15,212 nucleotides of DNA from contig JAITMT010000267.1 in the NCBI GenBank assembly GCA_031277235.1, positions 1 through 15,212 on the forward strand, in the 5' to 3' direction. A model generated the notes under the pieces. The model saw only the letters and a program-made list of their open reading frames with translations. It was not told the origin of the DNA and made no database searches. The stretch comes from Tannerella sp. (GTDB lineage Bacteria; Bacteroidota; Bacteroidia; Bacteroidales; Tannerellaceae). The position numbers and the translations under genes are program-made. Shown here piece after piece: positions 7,489 to 13,442 of this stretch (position 1 is the stretch's first letter; each line of letters starts with the position of its first letter).

Positions 7489-7550
7489 GTTGTCATGTTA
7501 CTGTGATTTTTCCATAGGCAAAAATGATTTAACGGTTTATAATTTCCTTA

Positions 7551-8645
7551 TTAATAGACATCTATAATGTTTCCCTTGATTTTATACCGGAACTTTCCGT
7601 TGACGGACATCACGTTGAATATCTGCTCAATCGTTTCGTTGTTTTTGAAATCGCCGGCAAACCGCCGTTTTTTGATTTGTTCATCGTGGATATTCACTTT
7701 GACGTTATAATTCCGTTCAAGCGTCCAGATAATTTGTTCAAAAGTTTCTCCGTTGAATACCAGCCGGTTGTCTATCCATGCAAGGACTTCGCCGGTGGCG
7801 GCTGATGCGGCTGCTGCGGCTGTTTGGGAATCGGCGGTGATGCCGTTACTTGCCGGAGCGGCGGATTGCGGCTCGAAACCGGTCTGAACGGATACTTTGC
7901 GGGTGGCGGTATTGTATTGTGCCTTGTCGCCGGGTTGGAGCACGGTTTTTTCCTTACCCGCAATCATTTCCACAGCGCCTTCGAGCAAAGTAACTTCCAC
8001 GGCTTTGTTTTTCCCGTAGGCATTGACATTGAAATGCGTGCCCAGAACCTTGATTTTCAATCCCTCCGCATCCACGATGAATGGCAGGTTTTCGTTTTTC
8101 GCCACTTCAAAATATGCTTCGCCCGACAGCGTGAGCGAACGGTTGGTCTGTCCGAATTGGGAATTGTATTGAAGGTGCGAACCGGCGTTCAGCCAGATTT
8201 TCGTTCCATCCTGCAAACTCAATTGGGTTTTTGAGCCGTAAGGCACGGTAACTTCCGTCGAATACGGCATTGCTTCCGGCGCCGGTTCCGGTGCAAAATG
8301 GCGATAGGCGAGGTACGTTGTCAGGATAACGAACGGAATCACAACGGCGGCATACGAGGCTACCCGGCGCAACAGGCGGTACGGATTCAGCGGAATGCGT
8401 TCTGCCATGCGGTTTTCCGCCTCAATCCGTTCGCGGAACAGATGATATGCCCGCTGTCCGTCGAACATTTCATTCCGGTCGGACAGGCTCAGCGCATTCC
8501 ATATTTTCTGCATTTGAACGAACAGTTGTTCGTTTTCATCCGACGCTTTCCGCCATTCGTCCAAGTCGTCGCCGGAAGGCGCTCCTGTCAAGTGGTTCAT
8601 AATCAAACCAAACCCGTATTCCTTATCGTGATCGTATGTCTCCAT
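7551..8645 (-). CDS. fecR: FecR-type anti-sigma factor (inner-membrane, DUF4974 C-terminus)
   Basis: The 364-residue protein has a cytoplasmic N-terminal part (about 1-92) containing the sigma-binding region, and one membrane segment (about 95-115, YAAVVIPFVILTTYLAY). The periplasmic FecR domain (about 130-245) includes VTVPYGSKTQLSLQDGTKIW, LSGEAYFEVAKN and LGTHFNVNAY. The C-terminal DUF4974-type domain (about 290-364) starts at WIDNRLVFNGETFEQI. An Ala/Ser-rich stretch (261-284, with AAAAASAA) between the two periplasmic domains is unusually long and low in complexity, probably a flexible linker. The protein holds the ECF sigma factor inactive until the SusC STN domain signals substrate. 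It lies 56 bases downstream of the sigma gene and 154 bases upstream of susC. Confidence 0.93.
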   Translation of the reverse strand: METYDHDKEYGFGLIMNHLTGAPSGDDLDEWRKASDENEQLFVQMQKIWNALSLSDRNEMFDGQRAYHLFRERIEAENRMAERIPLNPYRLLRRVASYAAVVIPFVILTTYLAYRHFAPEPAPEAMPYSTEVTVPYGSKTQLSLQDGTKIWLNAGSHLQYNSQFGQTNRSLTLSGEAYFEVAKNENLPFIVDAEGLKIKVLGTHFNVNAYGKNKAVEVTLLEGAVEMIAGKEKTVLQPGDKAQYNTATRKVSVQTGFEPQSAAPASNGITADSQTAAAAASAATGEVLAWIDNRLVFNGETFEQIIWTLERNYNVKVNIHDEQIKKRRFAGDFKNNETIEQIFNVMSVNGKFRYKIKGNIIDVY

Positions 8646-8701
8646 GCTTTTTTGCTTTTCACCATAAAGACAAACGAAAACGGATTTAGGGTAAATTTTT
8701 T

Positions 8702-9253
8702 CTAAAAATATTCTTTCAGTGAGATGCGCAACCGGGCGAGCGCCGATTTGATGTGATATTTGACGACATCAACGGATACGCCGGTTTTATCGGCTATTTC
8801 TTCATATTTTAGATTGTCGAAACGGCTCATGCAGAATATCTTGCGGGTCTGTTCGGATAGCGCTTCGATGCTGTCGTTTATTTTTTTATCCAGTTCTTTT
8901 TCGATCAGTTGTGTCAGCGGGTTATCCGAATCATCCATCTGTCCCGTTTCAATTTCCTTTCCAATGTGTTGCCGCAGTGTTTCCTGCCGTTCCGCCTGTG
9001 CCAGGTAATTGAGACTCCGGTTACGGACGGATTTTACCAGATAACTCCTGAGCGATGTGTTGATTTCCAGATAGTTCCGGTTCTGCCAGATCGCAAAAAT
9101 CACGTCGCTGACAATCATTTCGCTCGCCAGCCTGTCGTTTACGTATTCAAAAGCAACCGTACAAAGCGCCTTGTAGTGATGTTCGTACAGATGTCTATAT
9201 GCGGCATCCTGTCCGGCTTTTAAACCTTTTACTATTTCCGAATCCTGTTCCAT
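8702..9253 (-). CDS. ECF-type RNA polymerase sigma factor of the PUL
   Basis: Using the ATG at 9253 gives 183 residues, normal for the Bacteroidetes RpoE-like ECF family. Region 2 runs from about 20 to 88 (AYRHLYEHHYKAL, VSDVIFAIWQNR, LRSYLVKSVRNRSLNYL) and region 4 from about 125 to 175. Region 4 has the helix-turn-helix YEEIADKTGVSVDVVKYHI, followed by KSALARLR. An upstream TTG (9328) would add 25 residues, but it falls inside the -7 promoter box and the extra residues do not resemble the family, so it is rejected. The factor is expected to drive susC/susD transcription when released by the FecR protein encoded next. It heads the operon and has its own strong promoter. Confidence 0.92.
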   Translation of the reverse strand: MEQDSEIVKGLKAGQDAAYRHLYEHHYKALCTVAFEYVNDRLASEMIVSDVIFAIWQNRNYLEINTSLRSYLVKSVRNRSLNYLAQAERQETLRQHIGKEIETGQMDDSDNPLTQLIEKELDKKINDSIEALSEQTRKIFCMSRFDNLKYEEIADKTGVSVDVVKYHIKSALARLRISLKEYF

Positions 9254-9325
9254 AGAGTTTAGGAAACTTCTGAAAATCAAAAAACTGCACAAGGCGATTA
9301 TTTCTCCCTGCACCATTTGTGATGG

Positions 9326-9357
9326 CAAAAGTAGATGGAATTTTCGACTATTCCAAA
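9326..9357 (-). promoter_or_regulatory. Bacteroides-type promoter of the ECF sigma operon
   Basis: On the minus strand TTTG (9357-9354) is followed after 20 bases by TACTTTTG (9333-9326), a full match to the -33/-7 consensus. The predicted start near 9319 gives a leader of about 65 bases to the ATG at 9253. This is a housekeeping-type promoter, consistent with constitutive low expression of the sensor pair. Confidence 0.75.
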
Positions 9358-9635
9358 TGCAGGGGAGGTAAAAACAGGATTCAACCTTCCCGGCAGATTA
9401 TCTGTAACGACCGGTGATGAAAACGACGGAACCGGACTAATTTCTTTTCATTTTCATGGTTTTATACCTGAATCTTTTCAATGAATCTCCGTATAAACAC
9501 CTAAAAATAGTGCAATAATGAATCCAAAGGATTCAAATATTTATAGAAAACACAATTCGGGTTAATATACGACTCCTTCGGAGTCGAACGGAGGTTGAAA
9601 CATGACATTTTCTATAAACATGCAATCCCGTTGGG

Positions 9636-9937
9636 TGGGGTGTAAAATATGTGTGGTTTTGAGTAAAAAATTATCCGTTCTTTTTTGGAAATGGAAAAAC
9701 CTCATTTTTACCTCATTTTTTCTACAAAACAACCCCGGTAGAAAAATAACGGACGGAGACAGTAACCTCATTACCTCATTAATCGCATGATAATGAGGTA
9801 ATGAGGTTGATGGTGGTGGTGATGTCACATCTACTGAGGTTGTTTTGTTTTGGGAATTAGGTAAAAATGAGGTTTCATTGCGTGATAATTTTTGAACGTA
9901 TTTTTGAAAAATAAACCCCCATATTTTTTACACCCCA
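9636..9937. mobile_element. MITE-like 302-bp element with 12-bp terminal inverted repeats and 9-bp target duplication
   Basis: The ends are TGGGGTGTAAAA (9636-9647) and TTTTACACCCCA (9926-9937), perfect inverted repeats, with weaker symmetry continuing inward for about 80 bases. CCCGTTGGG is repeated directly just outside (9627-9635 and 9938-9946). Its central GTT is the same way round on both sides, so it is a true direct target duplication and not an extension of the inverted repeats. Removing the element and one copy restores a perfect 17-bp hairpin. There is no transposase frame, so mobilisation would need a transposase elsewhere. Several transposase families make 9-bp duplications, and I cannot assign one. 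Confidence 0.72.
9764..9808. repeat. Central 18-bp perfect palindrome of the MITE-like element
   Basis: AACCTCATTACCTCATTA (9764-9781) and its exact complement (9791-9808) are separated by 9 bases. Each arm is itself two tandem copies of the word ACCTCATTA. The word recurs in degenerate form at 9699-9718 (twice) and, inverted, at 9861-9872, so the whole element can fold on itself. Confidence 0.85.
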
Positions 9938-9990
9938 CCCGTTGGGATTGAAAAGATGTTTGGGGTATGAATAGGGATATACATAATCTT

Positions 9991-11475
9991 TTATTGCACG
10001 GCAGCCGGCAGCGAAAGCGGAAACGCGGGCGAATCGGTATGCGATTTCCGCATGATTCGGTCCAATTCGGCAACGATTTCGGGATGCTGTCGAGCAAGAT
10101 TATGGTCTTCGTGCAGGTCATTCGACAAGTCGTATAACTCAACCGCCGTTTTTTGGGGATTGTTGGTATTCAGCCAAATTGCTTTCCAGTTTCCTTTTGT
10201 AACGGCAATTTTACCGCCCTGTTCGTGAAATTCCCAGTACAGATAGTCATGCTTCTGCTGTTTTTCGGATTGACCGAGCAGGGTTGGAACGAAGGATATT
10301 CCGTCGGTATGTTCTGCGGCTTTCGTACCGGTCAGTTCGGCGAGGGTGGGCATCACGTCCCAGAACGCCGAAACATGGTCGGACACGCTTCCGGCTTTGA
10401 TTTTTCCGGGATACCGGGCAATCATCGGCACACGGATACCGCCTTCATACATGTCGCGCTTTGTGCCGCGCAGAGGACCGTAACTTTTGAAAAAGTCCGG
10501 GTCGGCGCCGCCTTCGTGGTGCGGTCCGTTGTCGCTGGCGAAAATCACAATCGTATTTTCATCCAGTCCCAAACGTTTCAACTCGTCCATGATTTCACCC
10601 ACGTAACTGTCGAACCGGGTTATCATCGCGGCAAAATCGGCTTTCGGCTGCAAACTGCTTTCGTAGGGACCCAACCGGTAGTTTTTTCCGCTGTCCACGC
10701 CCCGATACGGTGTTTCGGGAAATTTGCCTTTGTACATGGCTAAAATACTGTCGTCGGGGCTGACGAGTTCGGCATGGGGAAGGGTGTAGGAAAGGTAGGC
10801 GAAGAAAGGACGGTTTTTATTGTTTTGGAGAAATTTTATCGCTTCCCGGTGAATGATATCCGCCGAAAAATCGTTCTTTTGTGCGCCTTCGTTGCCTTTC
10901 AGCCATACGGTATCTTTGTTGTGCCAGAGATAATAGGGATAGTAGTTGTGTGCCAGCGCCTGACAGTTGTATCCGAAAAATTCGTCAATGCCCTGATTTT
11001 CGGGCGCGCCTTCCGAGCCGGGATATCCAAGTCCCCATTTTCCGAAACAGCCTGTGGCGTATCCGCCCGCTTTCAGCATTCTGGCAACCGTGTAGGTATC
11101 GCCGGGTTGCGGATATTGCCCTTCCTTTTTCGGGGGATTGCCGGGAGGAATATCCATGTTTGCACTGTTGGCGCGGATGGGCGCATGTCCCGTATGAAGT
11201 CCCGTCATCAGCGACGAACGCGACGGGGCGCTGACGGTACATCCCGCGTAATGGCGGGTGAATCTCATGCCTTCGGCGGCGAGTTTGTCAATGTTGGGCG
11301 TTTGAATGAGGGTTTGTCCGTAACATCCCAAGTCGCCGTAGCCCAAGTCGTCGGCGAGGATGTAGATGATGTTGGGCAGTTGCTGCTGCTGCGGTTTTTC
11401 GGCTTTGGAATGGCATCCGGCAAGTCCGCTGCAAGCCGCCGCGCTTAAAAGGGGAAAATAAATGGATCTTTTCAT
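9991..11475 (-). CDS. Formylglycine sulfatase lipoprotein, serine type
   Basis: The 494-residue protein belongs to the type I (S1) sulfatase family. The signal ends in LAGC, with Cys21 lipidated, so it is exported and membrane-anchored. NIIYILADDLGYGDLGCYG (35-53) supplies the calcium-binding Asp42/Asp43. VSAPSRSSLMTG (81-92) carries the S-x-P-S-R activation motif with Ser82 as the residue oxidised to formylglycine; this form needs an anaerobic sulfatase-maturating enzyme, not present here. GKWGLG (145-150), LPHAE (232-236), FASDNGPHH (312-320, Asp315/Asn316) and RGTKRDMYEGG (336-346) complete the active site. It probably removes sulfate from a host or algal glycan; the substrate subfamily is not determined. 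It has its own promoter just after a terminator, so it is a separate transcript from the susD remnant upstream. It appears intact. Confidence 0.94.
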   Translation of the reverse strand: MKRSIYFPLLSAAACSGLAGCHSKAEKPQQQQLPNIIYILADDLGYGDLGCYGQTLIQTPNIDKLAAEGMRFTRHYAGCTVSAPSRSSLMTGLHTGHAPIRANSANMDIPPGNPPKKEGQYPQPGDTYTVARMLKAGGYATGCFGKWGLGYPGSEGAPENQGIDEFFGYNCQALAHNYYPYYLWHNKDTVWLKGNEGAQKNDFSADIIHREAIKFLQNNKNRPFFAYLSYTLPHAELVSPDDSILAMYKGKFPETPYRGVDSGKNYRLGPYESSLQPKADFAAMITRFDSYVGEIMDELKRLGLDENTIVIFASDNGPHHEGGADPDFFKSYGPLRGTKRDMYEGGIRVPMIARYPGKIKAGSVSDHVSAFWDVMPTLAELTGTKAAEHTDGISFVPTLLGQSEKQQKHDYLYWEFHEQGGKIAVTKGNWKAIWLNTNNPQKTAVELYDLSNDLHEDHNLARQHPEIVAELDRIMRKSHTDSPAFPLSLPAAVQ

Positions 11476-11494
11476 GGGTATTCAATTTTTTGTG

Positions 11495-11525
11495 CAAAGT
11501 TATTATGTTTTTGCGAAAAGACAAA
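11495..11525 (-). promoter_or_regulatory. Promoter of the sulfatase gene
   Basis: TTTG (11525-11522) and TAACTTTG (11502-11495) on the minus strand are 19 bases apart. The predicted start near 11488 leaves only about 12 bases before the ATG. The -33 TTTG is the end of the T-run of the preceding terminator, so the two signals physically overlap. Confidence 0.65.
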
Positions 11526-11554
11526 AAAGCACGCGAACAATTTTATCCGCGTGC
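11523..11554 (-). terminator. Rho-independent terminator after the susD remnant
   Basis: Read on the minus strand, GCACGCG (11554-11548) and CGCGTGC (11535-11529) form a perfect 7-bp GC-rich stem around a 12-base loop, followed by TTTTTT (11528-11523). It begins 11 bases after the stop codon of the susD remnant and would have ended the original susCD-type transcript. Confidence 0.85.
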
Positions 11555-11565
11555 CACATTATCTA

Positions 11566-12162
11566 TCATAGATTATATCCCGGATTTTGAGGCAATAAAT
11601 TGGGATTCAATTCAATGGCTACAGAAGGCACGGGCCACAGGTAATCGCGCGGATTCTGGAATACCCGCATGTCAATCTGCACGCCGGCTTCATTGAAAAT
11701 GGGACCGTTCATGACGTCCTGCGCAATGCCCCACCGGCGAATATCGTAATAATACAGTCCTTCGCAGACGAGTTCGATTCTCCGTTCGTGCCTGATTTCC
11801 TGCCGCAATTCCTCCCGGCTCAATCCCGGCGTAATATCCGGCATACCGGCTCTTTTGCGAATTTCGTTCAAATACGTATAAACCTCCGTGCCGGGTCCGC
11901 TTGCTTCGTTCTGGGCTTCGGCGTACATCAACAGCACATCGGCATAGCGCAACACGATGAAATTCAACTCCGAATTACCGGATGCAATAGCCGGAATGTT
12001 GGTAGAATCCTTATATACCGTATATTTTTTGAATCCGAAACCGGAGCGGTTGTAGGTGGCAGGCGTAACAACTTTGCCGTTAAACATTGTCCCGATAGTG
12101 ATGATGGTTGCCTTGAAGCGGGGATCTCTGTTTTCGTACGGATTTTCCGGGTCAAGTTTCTT
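11566..12162 (-). pseudogene. C-terminal third of a second SusD-type protein, 5' end deleted
   Basis: From about 12162 to the TAA at 11568-11566 one frame encodes SusD C-terminal sequence. It starts with KLDPENPYENRDPRF and continues through FIVLRYADVLLMYAEAQNEA, YTYLNEIRKRAGMPD and HERRIELVCEGLYYYDIRRW to the typical end YLWPVPSVAIELNPNLLPQNPGY. The lipoprotein signal, TPR helices and glycan-binding half, roughly 330-380 residues, are missing. The first ATG in frame (12087) is internal. It is fused out of frame to the 5' part of a nanM-like gene, and no susC partner is present. It differs clearly from the intact SusD at 2368-3951, so it is not a copy of it. The terminator downstream is still intact. 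Confidence 0.88.
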
Positions 12163-12532
12163 GGGAAAAACTCAATAAATGGATATCGGCTGAAATCCCG
12201 GAAGCAGTCTGTCCGCCGATGCACCAGATTCCTTCGGGAGTTTCCACCGATACGCCATACGCAACTTCCACCGGAAAAACAGGGCTTGCCAAAGTCTGCC
12301 ATTGCAAATCGCCGCTGTCTTTTTTCCGACAGATGTAAATGTCGTTTTTATAAATCTTCTTGCCTCCGTCCCACGGATAACCCTGTTCAAAATTGGCGCC
12401 TCCGGCAACCAGCAAAACGCCGTTATGCAATCCCGCAAAAGAACCTGCAATTCCCGGCTGTGCCGTTTTTCCGGCAGAGGGAGGCAAAACTCCGATACAA
12501 AGTTTCAATAAAAATAGCAATGCAGTTTCCAT
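12152..12532 (-). pseudogene. nanM: 5' third of an N-acetylneuraminate mutarotase (NanM-like, kelch) gene
   Basis: The 126-residue frame begins with a short hydrophobic leader (METALLFLLKLCIG). It continues with kelch-propeller sequence of the NanM/cyclically permuted mutarotase family: GIAGSFAGLHNGVLLVAGGANF (27-48), GYPWDGGKK, NDIYICRK, VEVAYGVSVETPEGIWCIGG (88-107) and ISADIHLLSF. After Phe122 the homology stops abruptly and four unrelated residues (SQET) lead to a TGA supplied by susD-derived DNA. Normal family members have about 350-390 residues, so two thirds of the propeller is gone. The intact enzyme interconverts sialic-acid anomers in the periplasm. It lies 21 bases after the GntR regulator gene, and a lyase gene sits on the other side of that regulator, supporting a former sialate catabolic cluster. 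Confidence 0.85.
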
Positions 12533-12553
12533 GTCGGTTCCGTTTATTTTCCT

Positions 12554-13264
12554 CTAATTCATCAGGTTAGCCTTTTTCTTCTGCTGTATCCGGCTCATGG
12601 CTTCCTCCATGTTTTCAAATTGCGTATTCAGGTGCAAACGCATTGCCATGCGAAAAGCGTCCGGAGTACCTGACTTGAGGACTTCGAGCAGCCCGGCATG
12701 GCTGATGATCTGTTTGACCTGCCAGTCTTTCTTGCGCGGCACATAAATGGAAAATAATCCGTCCAGCAGTTTCTGAAAACTTTCCAGACTCTTGTTGCCG
12801 GATATTTTATAAAGCGTTTTGTGGAAAAGTACGTCCAGTTGAATGGATTCCTCCGTGGTAGCCGCCTCTTTTTCCTGATTGACAATGTTTTCCAGCAACT
12901 GCATATCGTTTGCCGTCTTTCGCAAAAAAATAAAATCGGACATGCCGATTTCCAGCATCAGACGCAACTCGTAAAGGTCGCGCAGGGAATCAACGTCCAG
13001 GATTCCCGAATTGATGATGATTTTCAACACCCCGAATACGTCTGGAGAAATCAGGGTTGTCCCTCTTTTCTTGCGGGTTTCGATAAATCCCAGCGTCCGC
13101 AAACTGCTTAACGCTTCCCGCACAATCACCCTGCTGACGCCTAACTTGTCAGCCAGTTCGCTCTCCTTGGGAAACTGTTCTCCCTTCTTAATATTCTGTT
13201 CCACAATGTATTGCAGTAACTTTTTCTGCACCTGTTCTACTAAACCAATATCTGCGTTTTCCAT
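12554..13264 (-). CDS. GntR-family transcriptional regulator, FadR subfamily (FCD domain)
   Basis: With the ATG at 13264 the product has 236 residues. The winged helix spans about 10-75: FPKESELADKLGVSRVIVRE (31-50) holds the helix-turn-helix, and GFIETRKKRGT is the wing. The C-terminal FCD helical bundle (about 97-220) has the usual metal/ligand residues: LDVLFH (Asp144, His148), SHAG (His189) and RLHL (His211). A TTG at 13288 in the same frame lies in the -7 promoter box, so it is not the start. FadR-type GntR regulators such as NanR control sialic-acid genes. Here the regulator is divergent from the lyase-like gene and precedes the nanM remnant, so it probably controls both and responds to sialate or a breakdown product. 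That role is inferred from context only. Confidence 0.9.
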   Translation of the reverse strand: MENADIGLVEQVQKKLLQYIVEQNIKKGEQFPKESELADKLGVSRVIVREALSSLRTLGFIETRKKRGTTLISPDVFGVLKIIINSGILDVDSLRDLYELRLMLEIGMSDFIFLRKTANDMQLLENIVNQEKEAATTEESIQLDVLFHKTLYKISGNKSLESFQKLLDGLFSIYVPRKKDWQVKQIISHAGLLEVLKSGTPDAFRMAMRLHLNTQFENMEEAMSRIQQKKKANLMN

Positions 13265-13285
13265 AAAAATTGAATTAATTTTCGG

Positions 13286-13293
13286 CAAAGATA
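13286..13293 (-). promoter_or_regulatory. -7 box of the GntR regulator gene
   Basis: TATCTTTG on the minus strand (13293-13286) matches TAnnTTTG, with the ATG 22 bases downstream. No TTTG stands at the -33 position (13317-13314 reads TATT). TATTAT (13296-13301) and ATAATA (13312-13317) form an inverted repeat across this spacer, which could allow autoregulation. Confidence 0.55.
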
Positions 13294-13326
13294 AATATTA
13301 TATACTACATGATAATAGAAAATACA

Positions 13327-13362
13327 GTTAATAATTCTTAAAATATGGTTAATAATTCTTAA
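13327..13362. promoter_or_regulatory. Two identical 15-bp direct repeats, candidate tandem operator
   Basis: GTTAATAATTCTTAA occurs at 13327-13341 and again at 13348-13362, exactly 21 bases apart, i.e. two helical turns. Each copy contains TTAATAATTCTTAA, which is nearly palindromic. A further inverted repeat, AATACGTG...TATGTATT (13361-13380), abuts the second copy and overlaps the -33 region of the lyase promoter. The placement between a GntR gene and its divergent target suggests operator sites. Confidence 0.55.
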
Positions 13363-13389
13363 TACGTGAAAATATGTATTATTTATTTG

Positions 13390-13397
13390 TACATTTG
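13390..13397 (+). promoter_or_regulatory. -7 box of the lyase gene
   Basis: TACATTTG matches the TAnnTTTG consensus. The -33 position (13366-13369) reads GTGA, not TTTG, so the promoter is probably weak without help or is tightly controlled. The predicted start near 13403 gives a leader of about 40 bases to the ATG at 13443. Confidence 0.6.
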
Positions 13398-13442
13398 CAA
13401 GCATGAATTGATAAAATATGAATCTTAAAAATATGTAACATA

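Larger units (their letters stand above)
7404..7490 (+). ncRNA. Candidate DonS-like cis-antisense RNA against the susC leader
   Basis: A plus-strand -7 box (7392-7399) and a hairpin with a T-run (7452-7488) delimit a transcript of about 85 nt. It is fully complementary to the untranslated leader just upstream of susC and contains no reading frame of note. In Bacteroides, PULs controlled by an ECF sigma/anti-sigma pair often carry a cis-encoded antisense RNA of about this size at this position (DonS of B. fragilis is the named case), which represses the PUL. Position, size, terminator and sigma/FecR context agree; the weak -33 element and lack of expression data keep this a prediction. Confidence 0.55.
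9519..9950. repeat. Array of three evenly spaced 17-bp hairpins, the third split by an insertion
   Basis: Three palindromes share one design, a 7-bp stem with a 3-base loop: TGAATCC-AAA-GGATTCA (9519-9535), CGACTCC-TTC-GGAGTCG (9570-9586) and CAATCCC-GTT-GGGATTG. The third is rebuilt by joining 9623-9635 to 9947-9950 across the insertion. Their centres are 51 and 53 bases apart. TATTTATAGAAAA (9538-9550) and its near-complement TTTTCTATAAACA (9608-9620) flank the middle hairpin, so hairpins 1 and 3 face opposite ways around it, as in composite REP (BIME-like) elements. The array lies between the sigma operon promoter and the end of the sulfatase gene. No gene is supported in this stretch. Confidence 0.65.

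Noticed and set aside
9254..9328. Longer sigma factor starting at TTG 9328
   Set aside because: The TTG lies inside the -7 promoter box and the added 25 residues do not resemble the ECF family.
9519..9586. Possible CRISPR array because of evenly spaced palindromes
   Set aside because: The palindromes differ in sequence, there are only three, and no cas genes are present; they fit a REP-like array.
9562..9828. Minus-strand open frame of 88 codons within the repeat region
   Set aside because: It runs through the MITE palindromes and outer hairpins, with low-complexity ends and no family resemblance.
9623..9950. Treating CAATCCC...GGGATTG as the ends of the mobile element
   Set aside because: The CCCGTTGGG copies are in direct and not inverted orientation, so they are the target duplication and the element ends are at 9636 and 9937.
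10774..11448. Long plus-strand open frame opposite the sulfatase
   Set aside because: Shadow frame of a GC-rich coding strand; the sulfatase on the minus strand has complete active-site motifs.
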